A stretch of 64,000 nt of DNA from JAKOVR01 sp031415655 (GTDB lineage: Bacteria > Actinomycetota > Acidimicrobiia > Acidimicrobiales > Acidimicrobilacustridaceae). Where the stretch lies: the NCBI GenBank assembly GCA_031415655.1, contig JANOSD010000084.1, positions 51,776-115,775 of the forward strand, given 5' to 3'. Positions 52,601 to 60,273 of the stretch are shown piece by piece. The first letter of the stretch is position 1, and each line of letters begins with the position of its first letter. The notes under the pieces are model-generated. The model did not search any database and was not told the DNA's origin. It saw nothing but the letters and a program-made list of their open reading frames with translations. A program made the position numbers and the translations under genes.

Positions 52601-55401
52601 CAATCGCCGAGATGGTGGAGAACTCAGCCGACCAACCAGGCGAACTCGGATCTGGGTTCGGGGTGGCATCGGAGCGCCTCGATGGCCTGCCCACCGATGC
52701 GCTCGACCAACTTGTAGCCGCGGGCGAGCGTGATCTTCACGCCGTCGAGGTGTACCGGGTGCCAGGTGCAGCGATGGTGAGCGCCGTGCCTATCGCTACG
52801 GTGCCGATCCTCACCGGGGGACCAGAGGCGATGCTTGTGCTGGAGGAGCAAGGGTTGGCCGCGGGTGCCGCGATTCTGTCGGGCGACGTTCCCACGGACC
52901 TCCCCGCTGATGTTCCTCTGGGTATCGACTGGGTGCAGACCGACTCGCTCACTCGTCGCGCCACTCGATTCGGTCTCAGTCGCGACAACACGGGTGCGGT
53001 TCTCACCGCGCAACAGGCCGGCGCCGACGGTGGACCAGTGGACCAACTCGCGATCTATGACGAACGAAAGGATCCCGCGGCGGCGGGTCGTCAGGCTGTC
53101 GCGGAGTGGGACGGCATTGCCGGCGTTACGGCATCGTCCTACGGATCCTGGTTGTACGGGATACCCGAGGCTTCGCCGGCCAACGTATTCGACGGCAATC
53201 CCACGCATGCGTGGGTTGCCGGCGCCGCCGTCACGTCCGTCGGTGAATGGGTACACATCGATCTCGGTGCGTCGCTCCCTCTCGCGGCCATCGAACTTGT
53301 GCCCCTCACTGACGGCCCGTGGCGGCCGAAAATCACCCGGCTGCGGGTAGCCACCGACGGGGGCGAAAGGGTCGTGGAGATCCCCGCCGTTTCGTCCGGT
53401 GCTGATTCCGTCGAGATCGTGTTGCCACCTGGGTCGCCCTCGTGGATCCGGCTCACGATCGACGCCGTCGACAACGAATCAACCACCTCGGCCCGAGCTG
53501 GCATCGGTGAAATCCGTATCGCTGGCGTCGCCCCGCGGCAGATCATTCGGGTGGCCGACGATCGCCCAGATCACCTCCCGGGAGCGGGCACCGTGGCGGA
53601 CGTGGTGCTGCAACGCAATGGCACTGCCGATCCTCGTTCGTTGCTTCGGTCGGACGAGGAGCGCGACCTCGCCCGCAGGATCACCACTCACGCCAACACC
53701 GAGTTCACGCTGCGAGGGACCGCCCGGCCAGTGCCCGGCGCGGCGCTGTCGGCACTGCTTCACCCCAAAGGTGAACTGCAGATCAGCGCGTCGTCCACGC
53801 TGCGCGATCTCCCCGATCACGACGTACACAACTTGCTCGACGGCGACTCGTCCACGGCGTGGATTGCCCAGCCCCTTCCTACCGATCGCGCCGCGAGCGT
53901 TGCCCGTGCCGGGGGATCGCCGGCTGGCATGGCGCCCGGAACGGTCATGGTGAGTTCGCCTTCCCCGCCGACCGACCCCGACCCCGACCCCGCGATCACC
54001 CTTCGGTGGGGCTCCGTGAGATCGGTCGATGCGTTACGGATTACCCCGATCGACGGGTTGGCCCAACCCGACGAAGTCGAGGTGGTTGCTGCTGATGGCA
54101 CCAGCCGAACGGCGGTCGTCGACCGCGACGGGTGGGTCCGTTTCCCGCCACTTTCGACGAAAGCCATGACGGTTCGATTCCCCTCGATCAGCGGCTTGGC
54201 CCCCGCCGATGTGGAACCGCTCGCCACCTTCGGCATTGCCGACCTTGAGGTTCCCACTCTTCGCGACCTGCTCCCTCCGCCTGTCGCAACCAGCAGACCA
54301 ATTGTGGTGCCTTGTGCCGACGGTCCGGTGGTCGTGATCGATGGTGCGCCCATCAGGTTCTCCGCCGCCACCACCGCGGGCCGCCTCACCCGGCTACAAC
54401 CGGTCTCGCTCACGGCATGCAATGCCGCACCTGTCGCCGTCCCCGCCGGTAGTCACGACATCCTGGGTGGTCGCGGAACGGCACCGCTTGTTCTCGACAC
54501 CTTGGTGTTGTCCCCGCCGTCGTCCTTGGTCGGACCCCCGGGTGTACCGCGGGCGCTGACGGTCGACGCCGGTGGGTGGAATGCCGATCATCGAGCAGTA
54601 CAGATCGGCGGAGGCGCCGCGAGCGTGCTCGTGGTCGCGGAGAACTTCAACGCCGGTTGGAACGCGGCCCTGGGCGACCGGGTCCTGACCCCGGTGCGCA
54701 TTGACGGTTGGAAGCAGGGTTTCCTTGTGCCGGCCGGCACGGTCGGCACGATCGAACTTCGTTACGGTCCTTCGACGCCCTATCGGCTGGCACTGGCGAT
54801 TGGCGCCTTGCTGGCGGTCGTGCTCGCCGGCGTCGCGTTGCTGCCTGATCGAGGACGCCGGGTTCCGGCTCTCGGCGTGACGGAGCGAGAACTCCCTCCT
54901 CGTGTCACCCTTGTGTTGGCGGTCGCGGCATCGATTTGGACGGCCGGCTTGGCCGGGTTGATCGCCTTGCCTCTGATGCTGATCATCCGAAGGCGTGCGC
55001 TGGCCTGGGCTGGCTGGTTGCCATCAGGTCTGTATCTCCTGGCCGTCGCCATGGTCGCCGCGTTCCCCGGCCGTCTGCCGGCAGATCATGCCGGTGCGTT
55101 CAGTCCGGTCACCCAACTCCTCGCCGGTTTGGCCCTGACGTCGCTGTTCGTCGCACTCATCCCACTGCGTACCGAGGTTCCTCCGGATGCGGGCGTCGAT
55201 GACGGCATGTTGGTGCTGCGTCCCGAGCAGCCCAAAGGTTCCTCTGCTGCTGCGGCATCGTCGGTTCCATCTCCCGCGGCGGTGATCTCCGTTCGCACGC
55301 CGTTCGTTGCGACGCCTGGGGACGACCTTGAAGGAGCGCCGCTTCCCGATCGTCAGACGCTCGCGCCGGTCGGCGGAACCCTTGGTTCGGGGTTCTCTTG
55401 A
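49639..55401 (+). CDS. Flippase-like domain fused to AftD-like (DUF3367) arabinofuranosyltransferase
   Basis: 1,920 residues. Residues ~10-420 form about twelve helices resembling a polysaccharide flippase (MATE/MOP type; AFWLSVIAVASSSMVMVLALARHLAPGELATVSAVLAVSFVGAVLP). From ~444 a second membrane block carries the DUF3367 signature ALDPGRFLARTLDLWEPSADFGHVQNQAVGYVFPMGPFY, with the Asp expected in GT-C enzymes. A large extracytoplasmic part (~850-1680) contains two discoidin-like modules (SPANVFDGNPTHAWVAG ~1177; HDVHNLLDGDSSTAWIAQ ~1394) and a YfhO-like domain (ENFNAGWNAAL...IELRYGPS), then a few helices and a polar tail. AftD adds arabinose to envelope arabinan. The GTG at 49639 overlaps the previous stop; the next gene's TTG overlaps its stop. 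Confidence 0.85.
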   Translation: MIDTRRRDATAFWLSVIAVASSSMVMVLALARHLAPGELATVSAVLAVSFVGAVLPVALQSLAAARRAANGTSTDIPWSSLTPVLVTALVLSPIVATALGVPVLVVALPIAQVVPALFVAVARGELIALERHRTLAMNHVVEAAVRVGAGITFGWFFGAVGVAAALVVAMGAALVTLRYPRSEEVETAAVPATLAALGALTVAIHLDVLLAPRLLGPEAADTYAVAALPAKGVFLALMAAGWLIIPSAASRSGWHTIRQPVLRTLAAGVALSVGLVAALPVVVALLGKGRPEPVLALVLGLAMAAAAATWVGVQLLLVKDSSRLSLPPTVGLGAAVLVLVVTAGAPASWGAGRLAAAVLAGQVGALTTTLAALLRVARATPFERSRHRGPHWTTTIDLRNVGGTRRIRRPRDELETDVGPVVVVEPLSPPDGADAPQPIGERTPRVWLGLGAFGLVVACLLQQSGKIVHETKLDMALDPGRFLARTLDLWEPSADFGHVQNQAVGYVFPMGPFYLLGNALGLPVWLTQRLFMAALLVAAFWGMTRLADWMGLGTPAARVVGGLAYALSPYMLARIGNTSAMVTGAAFLPWILVLLVRASKLGSTRRAGALAGLAVLLTGGVNAAVTAAVLAVPVLWLLTRAPGPRRRSLALWFLASTALATLWWLLPLFFQQRFGFNFLPYTERAATTTAFTPMVEVLRGTADWLGYLNLGEPWVASSWDLVSNPITIIGTGLVTAIGLAGLARRDNPERTFLLLVMGAGAMAIGAGFVSVFANPVAPVMQTMLDGPLGMFRNVFKFTPLIAFATALGVTHLIGSVSSWRVMREYVPRVVAVGIIVVLLGAMPMLSGKVVSAHGFDAVPQYWREVAAYHDTNANGSRSLLLPGTAFGDYTWGRTNDEVLQALTDTPWGVRSLIPLGSAGATRLLDSVDASIVRGGSYALPVALARAGVGQIIVRNDLEWRQWNAPRPAQVRRSLDSSGLERVAVFGPTIAEMVENSADQPGELGSGFGVASERLDGLPTDALDQLVAAGERDLHAVEVYRVPGAAMVSAVPIATVPILTGGPEAMLVLEEQGLAAGAAILSGDVPTDLPADVPLGIDWVQTDSLTRRATRFGLSRDNTGAVLTAQQAGADGGPVDQLAIYDERKDPAAAGRQAVAEWDGIAGVTASSYGSWLYGIPEASPANVFDGNPTHAWVAGAAVTSVGEWVHIDLGASLPLAAIELVPLTDGPWRPKITRLRVATDGGERVVEIPAVSSGADSVEIVLPPGSPSWIRLTIDAVDNESTTSARAGIGEIRIAGVAPRQIIRVADDRPDHLPGAGTVADVVLQRNGTADPRSLLRSDEERDLARRITTHANTEFTLRGTARPVPGAALSALLHPKGELQISASSTLRDLPDHDVHNLLDGDSSTAWIAQPLPTDRAASVARAGGSPAGMAPGTVMVSSPSPPTDPDPDPAITLRWGSVRSVDALRITPIDGLAQPDEVEVVAADGTSRTAVVDRDGWVRFPPLSTKAMTVRFPSISGLAPADVEPLATFGIADLEVPTLRDLLPPPVATSRPIVVPCADGPVVVIDGAPIRFSAATTAGRLTRLQPVSLTACNAAPVAVPAGSHDILGGRGTAPLVLDTLVLSPPSSLVGPPGVPRALTVDAGGWNADHRAVQIGGGAASVLVVAENFNAGWNAALGDRVLTPVRIDGWKQGFLVPAGTVGTIELRYGPSTPYRLALAIGALLAVVLAGVALLPDRGRRVPALGVTERELPPRVTLVLAVAASIWTAGLAGLIALPLMLIIRRRALAWAGWLPSGLYLLAVAMVAAFPGRLPADHAGAFSPVTQLLAGLALTSLFVALIPLRTEVPPDAGVDDGMLVLRPEQPKGSSAAAASSVPSPAAVISVRTPFVATPGDDLEGAPLPDRQTLAPVGGTLGSGFS

Positions 55402-56891
55402 CGGCGATTCGGAAGACCTCGCTGGGTTCGCGTTCGGCCGATCCGCCACCCGTCGGCATGCCCGCGGCGCCACACCCCCGACCGTTCACCGCGCTTGAGG
55501 ATGCCATCCTTCACGCCGAACGTGCCGACGCGCCGATGGTGATGGGCTTCACACTGCCACTCGATGGACATCTCGACATCTCGACGTTGTCGTCGGCATT
55601 GCGGCTCGTGCGGGATCAATGCCCGATGATGGCCGCTCGTCGGCAACCGCTCCGACGATGGCAACGTTGGCCGCAATGGCGCTTCGATGCCGCCGCCCCG
55701 GTCATTTCTTTGGTGGATTCTTCCCAGCCACTTGCCGCCGAAACGTTCTGGACCGAGTGCCTCGCCGATCCGTTCGATCTTGATCACGGTCCGTTGGTTC
55801 GAGTCTCGGTAGTGCGTCGCACAGACGCCGACACGCTCGTCGTGGCGTTCCACCATTCGGCGGTCGATGGCATGGGGGCCCTCGGCGCGATGCAACTCCT
55901 TGCGTCCGCCTACACCACGTTGGCCTCCCGTCCGTCCGGCTCCCGTTTGGCCGACAGCGAACCGCCGGTTTCCGGGGACACTCATTCGGACGGCATCCGT
56001 TCCGGTGGAAGTGTTGGGCACGCGAGGTCCCGCCGTACCGACTCTGAAAGGCGCGGCGCCGGTAGTGGGCGCAGCGTCCTTGCGATTGTTCGTGCTCCCC
56101 GTTCCGCCAGAATCCGAACCTCGAGCCCGCCGGGCTCAACCGTCGGCCGGGAACTCACCGGCCATGGCGTCACCCACCGATGGCTCGACGCCAATCTCAC
56201 CGATGCACTGGTGTCACGGGCTCGGGTCCATGGAGTGACCGTCACCGATCTTCTCGTGAGTGCGCTGCATCTCACCATTGCCAAATGGAACGGCCATGGT
56301 GAAGATCTCATGACGGTTACGGTGCCGGTTCGCCCGAGTTCGACCACCACAGCACGCGACCACGGGCAACTGAATGCCCGCATAGTGGGAGGTACCGACT
56401 CACCTACCAGCGTCCTCGACTCGTGTATGAACCGCACACTTCAGGTCACCACCACCACAACTGCGCGTCAACGTCTTGAACCGGCCCGATGCATGGTCGT
56501 TGTGAGTGAACAGATCGGCGTGGCGCGGATCGATGAGGATGCGGGGGCGGAGCCGGCGGTGGCCGGCGTGTTTCGGTTTCTCCCAGAGAAGTGGCGGCGT
56601 CAGATCCCGTTGATCGGATCTCGGGTCACCGGGGATCGGTTCCTCGCCAGCTCTCGGCTGTCGAATCTGGGTGTGGTGCGCGCAGACTCACTGACGTTTG
56701 GTCCGCTAGCCACGCAACATGTGGGTTTTTCCACGCCGGTGCGGATGCCGCAGGGCATCACCCTCGGTGTGGTCGGGTACGACGGTCGGCTCGACCTCGC
56801 GTTTCGGTGGTGCCGACCAAGTTTCGACGAGAGCGATGTGCATGTCTTCGCCGACACCTTTGAGTGCATGCTCCACGACACCCGCCTATGA
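55398..56891 (+). CDS. Condensation/acyltransferase (PapA or WS/DGAT-like)
   Basis: 497 residues of the chloramphenicol-acetyltransferase/condensation fold. The catalytic HHxxxDG is FHHSAVDGMGA (~151-161); RPFTALEDAILHAE near the start, a helical DLLVSALHLTIAKW, and FSTPVRMPQGITLGVVGYDGRLDLAFRW near the end support it. Such enzymes add acyl groups to lipids or sugars. A Ser/Arg/Gly-rich insert (~180-250) is unusual. The TTG start overlaps the AftD-like stop (TTGA), implying coupling: it likely acylates the glycan made by this locus (inference). Its end overlaps the convergent MerR gene by six bases. Confidence 0.83.
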   Translation: MTAIRKTSLGSRSADPPPVGMPAAPHPRPFTALEDAILHAERADAPMVMGFTLPLDGHLDISTLSSALRLVRDQCPMMAARRQPLRRWQRWPQWRFDAAAPVISLVDSSQPLAAETFWTECLADPFDLDHGPLVRVSVVRRTDADTLVVAFHHSAVDGMGALGAMQLLASAYTTLASRPSGSRLADSEPPVSGDTHSDGIRSGGSVGHARSRRTDSERRGAGSGRSVLAIVRAPRSARIRTSSPPGSTVGRELTGHGVTHRWLDANLTDALVSRARVHGVTVTDLLVSALHLTIAKWNGHGEDLMTVTVPVRPSSTTTARDHGQLNARIVGGTDSPTSVLDSCMNRTLQVTTTTTARQRLEPARCMVVVSEQIGVARIDEDAGAEPAVAGVFRFLPEKWRRQIPLIGSRVTGDRFLASSRLSNLGVVRADSLTFGPLATQHVGFSTPVRMPQGITLGVVGYDGRLDLAFRWCRPSFDESDVHVFADTFECMLHDTRL

Positions 56892-57650
56892 CGCTGCCTC
56901 TTTGCGTGCGGGCGGTTTGGTGACGGCGTGTTCGTGGACAGAGGCAATCAGTTTGGCAATACGGGAATCCGCCTCGTTGCGCATGGCGTCCCCCACCATG
57001 TTGGCTGCCGCGAGGGCTGGGATCTCGCGTAGCTGATCCATGGCCTTCGTGATTTCGTTGAGCCTCTCTGGCGGCGATCCGGCGGCGACGTAGGGCTCCC
57101 AGACCTGTTGCTCCCACAGGTCGAGCCATCGTTTGGCGATGACCTTGGCTTCGAGCTGGAGTCGACGAGTCTCATCGAGCACTTTGCTGAGGTCGTAGCC
57201 GGCGCTGACGAGGGCTCGTCCGATTTCTATCAATTGCACATTTGGTACGTCGTAGCCGTCGTCCGTGCGTTTGAGCAGTCCCATGTCGGCGGCTCGATTG
57301 GCCATGACAATGTCGAACTCGCCGTACCACTCTTCGAGGTCTTCTTTGGTGATATGCACCACTCGGTCGGTCCCCGATAATCCGAAGAATGCCTCCTCAA
57401 AACCCATCACATCGCCCAAGCTTTTCCCCTCCTCCCAAGTGGTGAAGAGGTCGCCGATCGACTGAAGGCTGAACCCGCGGGCCAGCAGTCGGGTGATCAC
57501 CCGAAGTCGGGCGAGGTGGAGATCGCCGTAGTAGCCGGTGCGTCCAAGCTTCTGGGGGGGAGGGAGCAGGCCGCGATCTTGATAAGCCCGCACGTTGCGA
57601 GTGGTGATGTCCGCCGCTCTGGCGAGCTCGTCGATCGTCATCCTCGCCAT
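56886..57650 (-). CDS. Long MerR-family regulator, second copy
   Basis: 254 residues: MerR winged helix MTIDELARAADITTRNVRAYQDRGLLPPPQKLGRTGYYGDLHLARLRVITRLLARGFSLQSIGDL, then a helical C-terminal region (HITKEDLEEWYGEFDIVM, QLIEIGRALVSAGYDLSKVLDETRRL). The order and wording of these segments match the MerR protein at 42605-43531. The start at 57650 has TAGTGT (57663-57658, minus) seven bases upstream and no ribosome site: probably leaderless. It is divergent from the TetR gene, 120 bases away. Confidence 0.85.
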   Translation of the reverse strand: MARMTIDELARAADITTRNVRAYQDRGLLPPPQKLGRTGYYGDLHLARLRVITRLLARGFSLQSIGDLFTTWEEGKSLGDVMGFEEAFFGLSGTDRVVHITKEDLEEWYGEFDIVMANRAADMGLLKRTDDGYDVPNVQLIEIGRALVSAGYDLSKVLDETRRLQLEAKVIAKRWLDLWEQQVWEPYVAAGSPPERLNEITKAMDQLREIPALAAANMVGDAMRNEADSRIAKLIASVHEHAVTKPPARKEAAS

Positions 57651-57770
57651 TGCCCACACACTAGCCACGGTGCCACCGATTGATGATTCTGTTGTTGATG
57701 GCAAGTCAGCAAACAAGTACCGAGCAACACCAACCGTTGAAAGCGGCACCGCTTGTGCCACTATTTCACT
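57651..57770. promoter_or_regulatory. Divergent control region, MerR / TetR genes
   Basis: 120 bp. It contains the -10 box of the MerR gene (57658-57663, minus) and, near the TetR start, a dyad GGCAC-N5-GTGCC at 57745-57759. TTGAAA at 57737-57742 is a possible -35 for the TetR gene. Either regulator could act here. Confidence 0.4.
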
Positions 57771-58397
57771 GTGCCGGTTCGTTCGCCATCGAAGGAATCC
57801 CTCCCGGTTGAACCAGCCGTCGATGGTCGGCGGGTCCGGGGTCAACGCAACCGTGATGCGGTGGTAGACGCGATCCTGGCCTTGTTGCATGAAACGGGGG
57901 AGGTGCCGGCGGTGGCGGAAGTAGCGGCGCGATCGGGCGTGTCGGTCCGGTCCGTGTTCCGCCACTTCGATGACATCGAGTCGCTGCATGCAGCGGCCGT
58001 CGAGCGGCACACGGAGACGCTGTTACCGCGTTACGCCGCCCTTCCGATGGTCGGTTCGAAAGAGGAACGAATTGCGGGATTGGCGGCGCACCGCGCCGCG
58101 CTGTTCGAGGAGATCGCGCCGGTCCGGGTGGTGGCGGACCGACTGGAGATCAAGAGCGATGCGGTAGCGAAAGGGCTGGGATTTGCAAGGCGCGCCCTAC
58201 GCGATCAGTTGGTGGCATTGTTCGCCGAGGAGACGGCGGGGCTACTCGAGGCCGATCGGGTGGAATTGCTCGACGCCCTCGATGCCGTAGCCGGCTGGGA
58301 TTTCTGGCAGCACCTTCGCACAGTCCAAGGGTGTTCGGTGTCTCGCAGTCAGGCCATCGTCGCCCGAACGGTGAGCGCACTTTTGCACAATGGATGA
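57771..58397 (+). CDS. TetR-family transcriptional regulator
   Basis: 208 residues. N-terminal TetR helix-turn-helix: RNRDAVVDAILALLHETGEVPAVAEVAARSGVSVRSVFRHFDDIESLHAAAVERH. The ligand-binding half is helical and not assignable. The GTG at 57771 is the best start; a TTG at 57753 is the other option. The stop lies eight bases inside the next gene, so regulator and SpoU methyltransferase are translated together. Confidence 0.85.
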   Translation: MPVRSPSKESLPVEPAVDGRRVRGQRNRDAVVDAILALLHETGEVPAVAEVAARSGVSVRSVFRHFDDIESLHAAAVERHTETLLPRYAALPMVGSKEERIAGLAAHRAALFEEIAPVRVVADRLEIKSDAVAKGLGFARRALRDQLVALFAEETAGLLEADRVELLDALDAVAGWDFWQHLRTVQGCSVSRSQAIVARTVSALLHNG

Positions 58398-59028
58398 TCA
58401 GCCATACGACGAACTCGAGGGCGCTCGAATCGTTGGAGTGGGTCCCCATTCGCTCCCATGGCCCGACGATGTGCGGCTCGACCCCGAATTGCTTCGTGAA
58501 GGCGATCGTCGAAATGTGGTGGATCGCTACCGCTACTGGACCAATGCGGCGATCGTGGCCGACCTCGATACCCGCCGGCACCCCTTCCACGTGGCCGTCG
58601 AGAATTGGCAGCACGACTTCAACATCGGGACGGTCGTTCGCAACGCCAACGCCTTCCTCGCCGCGGGCGTGCACATTGTGGGCAACCGTCGTTGGAATAG
58701 ACGCGGGGCCATGGTGACCGATCGCTACCTATCCGTTCGTCACCACGCCACCGTCGACGAGTTCGTCGCCTGGTCAAACGAGCTCGACCTTGCGGTGATC
58801 GGGATCGACAACCTACCGGGCAGTGTGCCTATCGAAGGTGTTGCCCTTCCCTATCGGTGTGCCTTGGTGTTCGGCCAAGAAGGTCCAGGACTCTCGCCCG
58901 CAGTGCGTGAGGTGGCGAGCCTGGTGTGTTCGATCAGCCAGTTCGGGTCCACTCGTTCGATCAACGCTGGCGTCGCATCGGGTATCGCCATGCACACCTG
59001 GATTCGCCAGCACGCCACGATCTCCTGA
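58390..59028 (+). CDS. SpoU/TrmH-family RNA 2'-O-methyltransferase
   Basis: 212 residues of the SPOUT fold: FNIGTVVRNANAFLAAGVHIVG (motif 1), CALVFGQEGPGLSPAV (motif 2) and ISQFGSTRSINAGVASGIAMH (motif 3), which form the knotted SAM site. The length suits TrmH-like tRNA/rRNA 2'-O-ribose methyltransferases; the target nucleotide cannot be read from sequence. It overlaps the TetR gene by eight bases and converges with the beta-lactamase-like gene, 19 bases away. Confidence 0.9.
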   Translation: MDDQPYDELEGARIVGVGPHSLPWPDDVRLDPELLREGDRRNVVDRYRYWTNAAIVADLDTRRHPFHVAVENWQHDFNIGTVVRNANAFLAAGVHIVGNRRWNRRGAMVTDRYLSVRHHATVDEFVAWSNELDLAVIGIDNLPGSVPIEGVALPYRCALVFGQEGPGLSPAVREVASLVCSISQFGSTRSINAGVASGIAMHTWIRQHATIS

Positions 59029-59047
59029 CCACCGCTACACCGTTGGT

Positions 59048-60136
59048 TCACGGCACGTTGTGGGCGAGCGCGGCAAGCGCAGAACTGCGCTGTACCGCTT
59101 GGCCGTCGGCGTGGGCGGCGTCGTCCAACCACACGAGGCCGTACTCTTGCGCGATGGGCGCGACCCACGGGAAGGCGCCGTAGGAACCGGAACCACTCGC
59201 CCGGAGCGCCCGTCCACGGGCGTCGGTTTCGTCGATCCAACAACCCAGGCCGTAGCGCGGCACCCCCGTAATCGTCACCGCACTGTCGTCGGGGTTCTCC
59301 TTGCCATCCGTTTGCACGGTGAGGATTTCCTCGACGGCGCGTGCCGACAGCACACGACCGCCCTCATCGTTGGTGCCGCCCGCCAACAGCATTCGGAGAA
59401 ATCGGGCGTAGTCGTCGGCGGACGACTGGCCCGACGCGGCCGGCGTGGGATTCTCGGTGGGCGTTCCTTCATCGAACCGGGTGGCGACGAGGCCGAGCGG
59501 CTCGGCGATTCGAGCCCGGAAGAGGTCGCTGAATGGGCGGCCTCCGGCCACCTCGGCCAATCGCCCAGCCACGTGAAAACTGGTATTGCCGTAGTGAAAA
59601 CGTGTGCCAGGTTCGTCGACCAGGCGGGTGTTGGCGATGCCGTTCGTACACGCGGCCATCGTGAGTTCACGATCCCAGATGCAACTCTCCGACCCGATCC
59701 CACTGGTGTGGGACAGCAGCATCCGGAGTGTGATGGTTGCCTTTTCGCCATCGAACTCCGGCAACGTGGACACGATGGGATCGTCGAGGGTGAGCGATCC
59801 GTCATCGATGAACGTCATGAGCAACGCCGCGGTGAGCCACTTGCTCGCCGATGCGATACGAATGGTGTTGGTGCGGTCGAAATTGGCGTAGGTGTGGTCG
59901 AACACGGTGACGCCGTCACGGGTCACGGCCATCAACGCCTGCAAACGATCGCGGTCGGAGCGCTCACGCATCGTTCGATCCACCTGGTCCCACGACGGCG
60001 GATTGGAACTCACGGTGGAGCCGACGATGGTGTTGCCGGTCGCCGCATCTTTCACTGTTGGACCCGTAGTACCCATTGAGCAACTGGTGAGTCCGGCAGT
60101 GGACAGCACTACCGCGACGGCCAAGATCGGGCGCAT
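59048..60136 (-). CDS. Serine beta-lactamase-like lipoprotein
   Basis: 362 residues of the class C beta-lactamase/DD-peptidase family. SxxK is SASK at 96-99, and the YxN motif is YGN (FHYGNTSFHVAGRLAEV). MLLSHTSGIG and the late GSGSYGAFPWVAP fit the family. The N-terminus is a lipoprotein signal with LTSC (Cys19). It is likely attached to the outer face of the membrane; esterase or peptidase activity is as likely as drug resistance. An open frame continues to 60232, but the signal peptide sets the start at 60136. Confidence 0.87.
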   Translation of the reverse strand: MRPILAVAVVLSTAGLTSCSMGTTGPTVKDAATGNTIVGSTVSSNPPSWDQVDRTMRERSDRDRLQALMAVTRDGVTVFDHTYANFDRTNTIRIASASKWLTAALLMTFIDDGSLTLDDPIVSTLPEFDGEKATITLRMLLSHTSGIGSESCIWDRELTMAACTNGIANTRLVDEPGTRFHYGNTSFHVAGRLAEVAGGRPFSDLFRARIAEPLGLVATRFDEGTPTENPTPAASGQSSADDYARFLRMLLAGGTNDEGGRVLSARAVEEILTVQTDGKENPDDSAVTITGVPRYGLGCWIDETDARGRALRASGSGSYGAFPWVAPIAQEYGLVWLDDAAHADGQAVQRSSALAALAHNVP

Positions 60137-60202
60137 GGGTGAGCCGGCGCGATGGCCACCTTGGCCCCACCGGAGCGGACGGACAGGGGACCGCCACGGC
60201 CA

Positions 60203-60223
60203 CGGACTCGGACTCGGACTCGG
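60203..60223. repeat. GGACTC hexamer repeat
   Basis: GGACTC is repeated about three times in the 137-bp divergent region between the lipoprotein and thioesterase genes. Confidence 0.85.
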
Positions 60224-60273
60224 CATGCACAAATTGTCGCCGCGATCACCCCCACACGCGGGTACCTTGCGTC

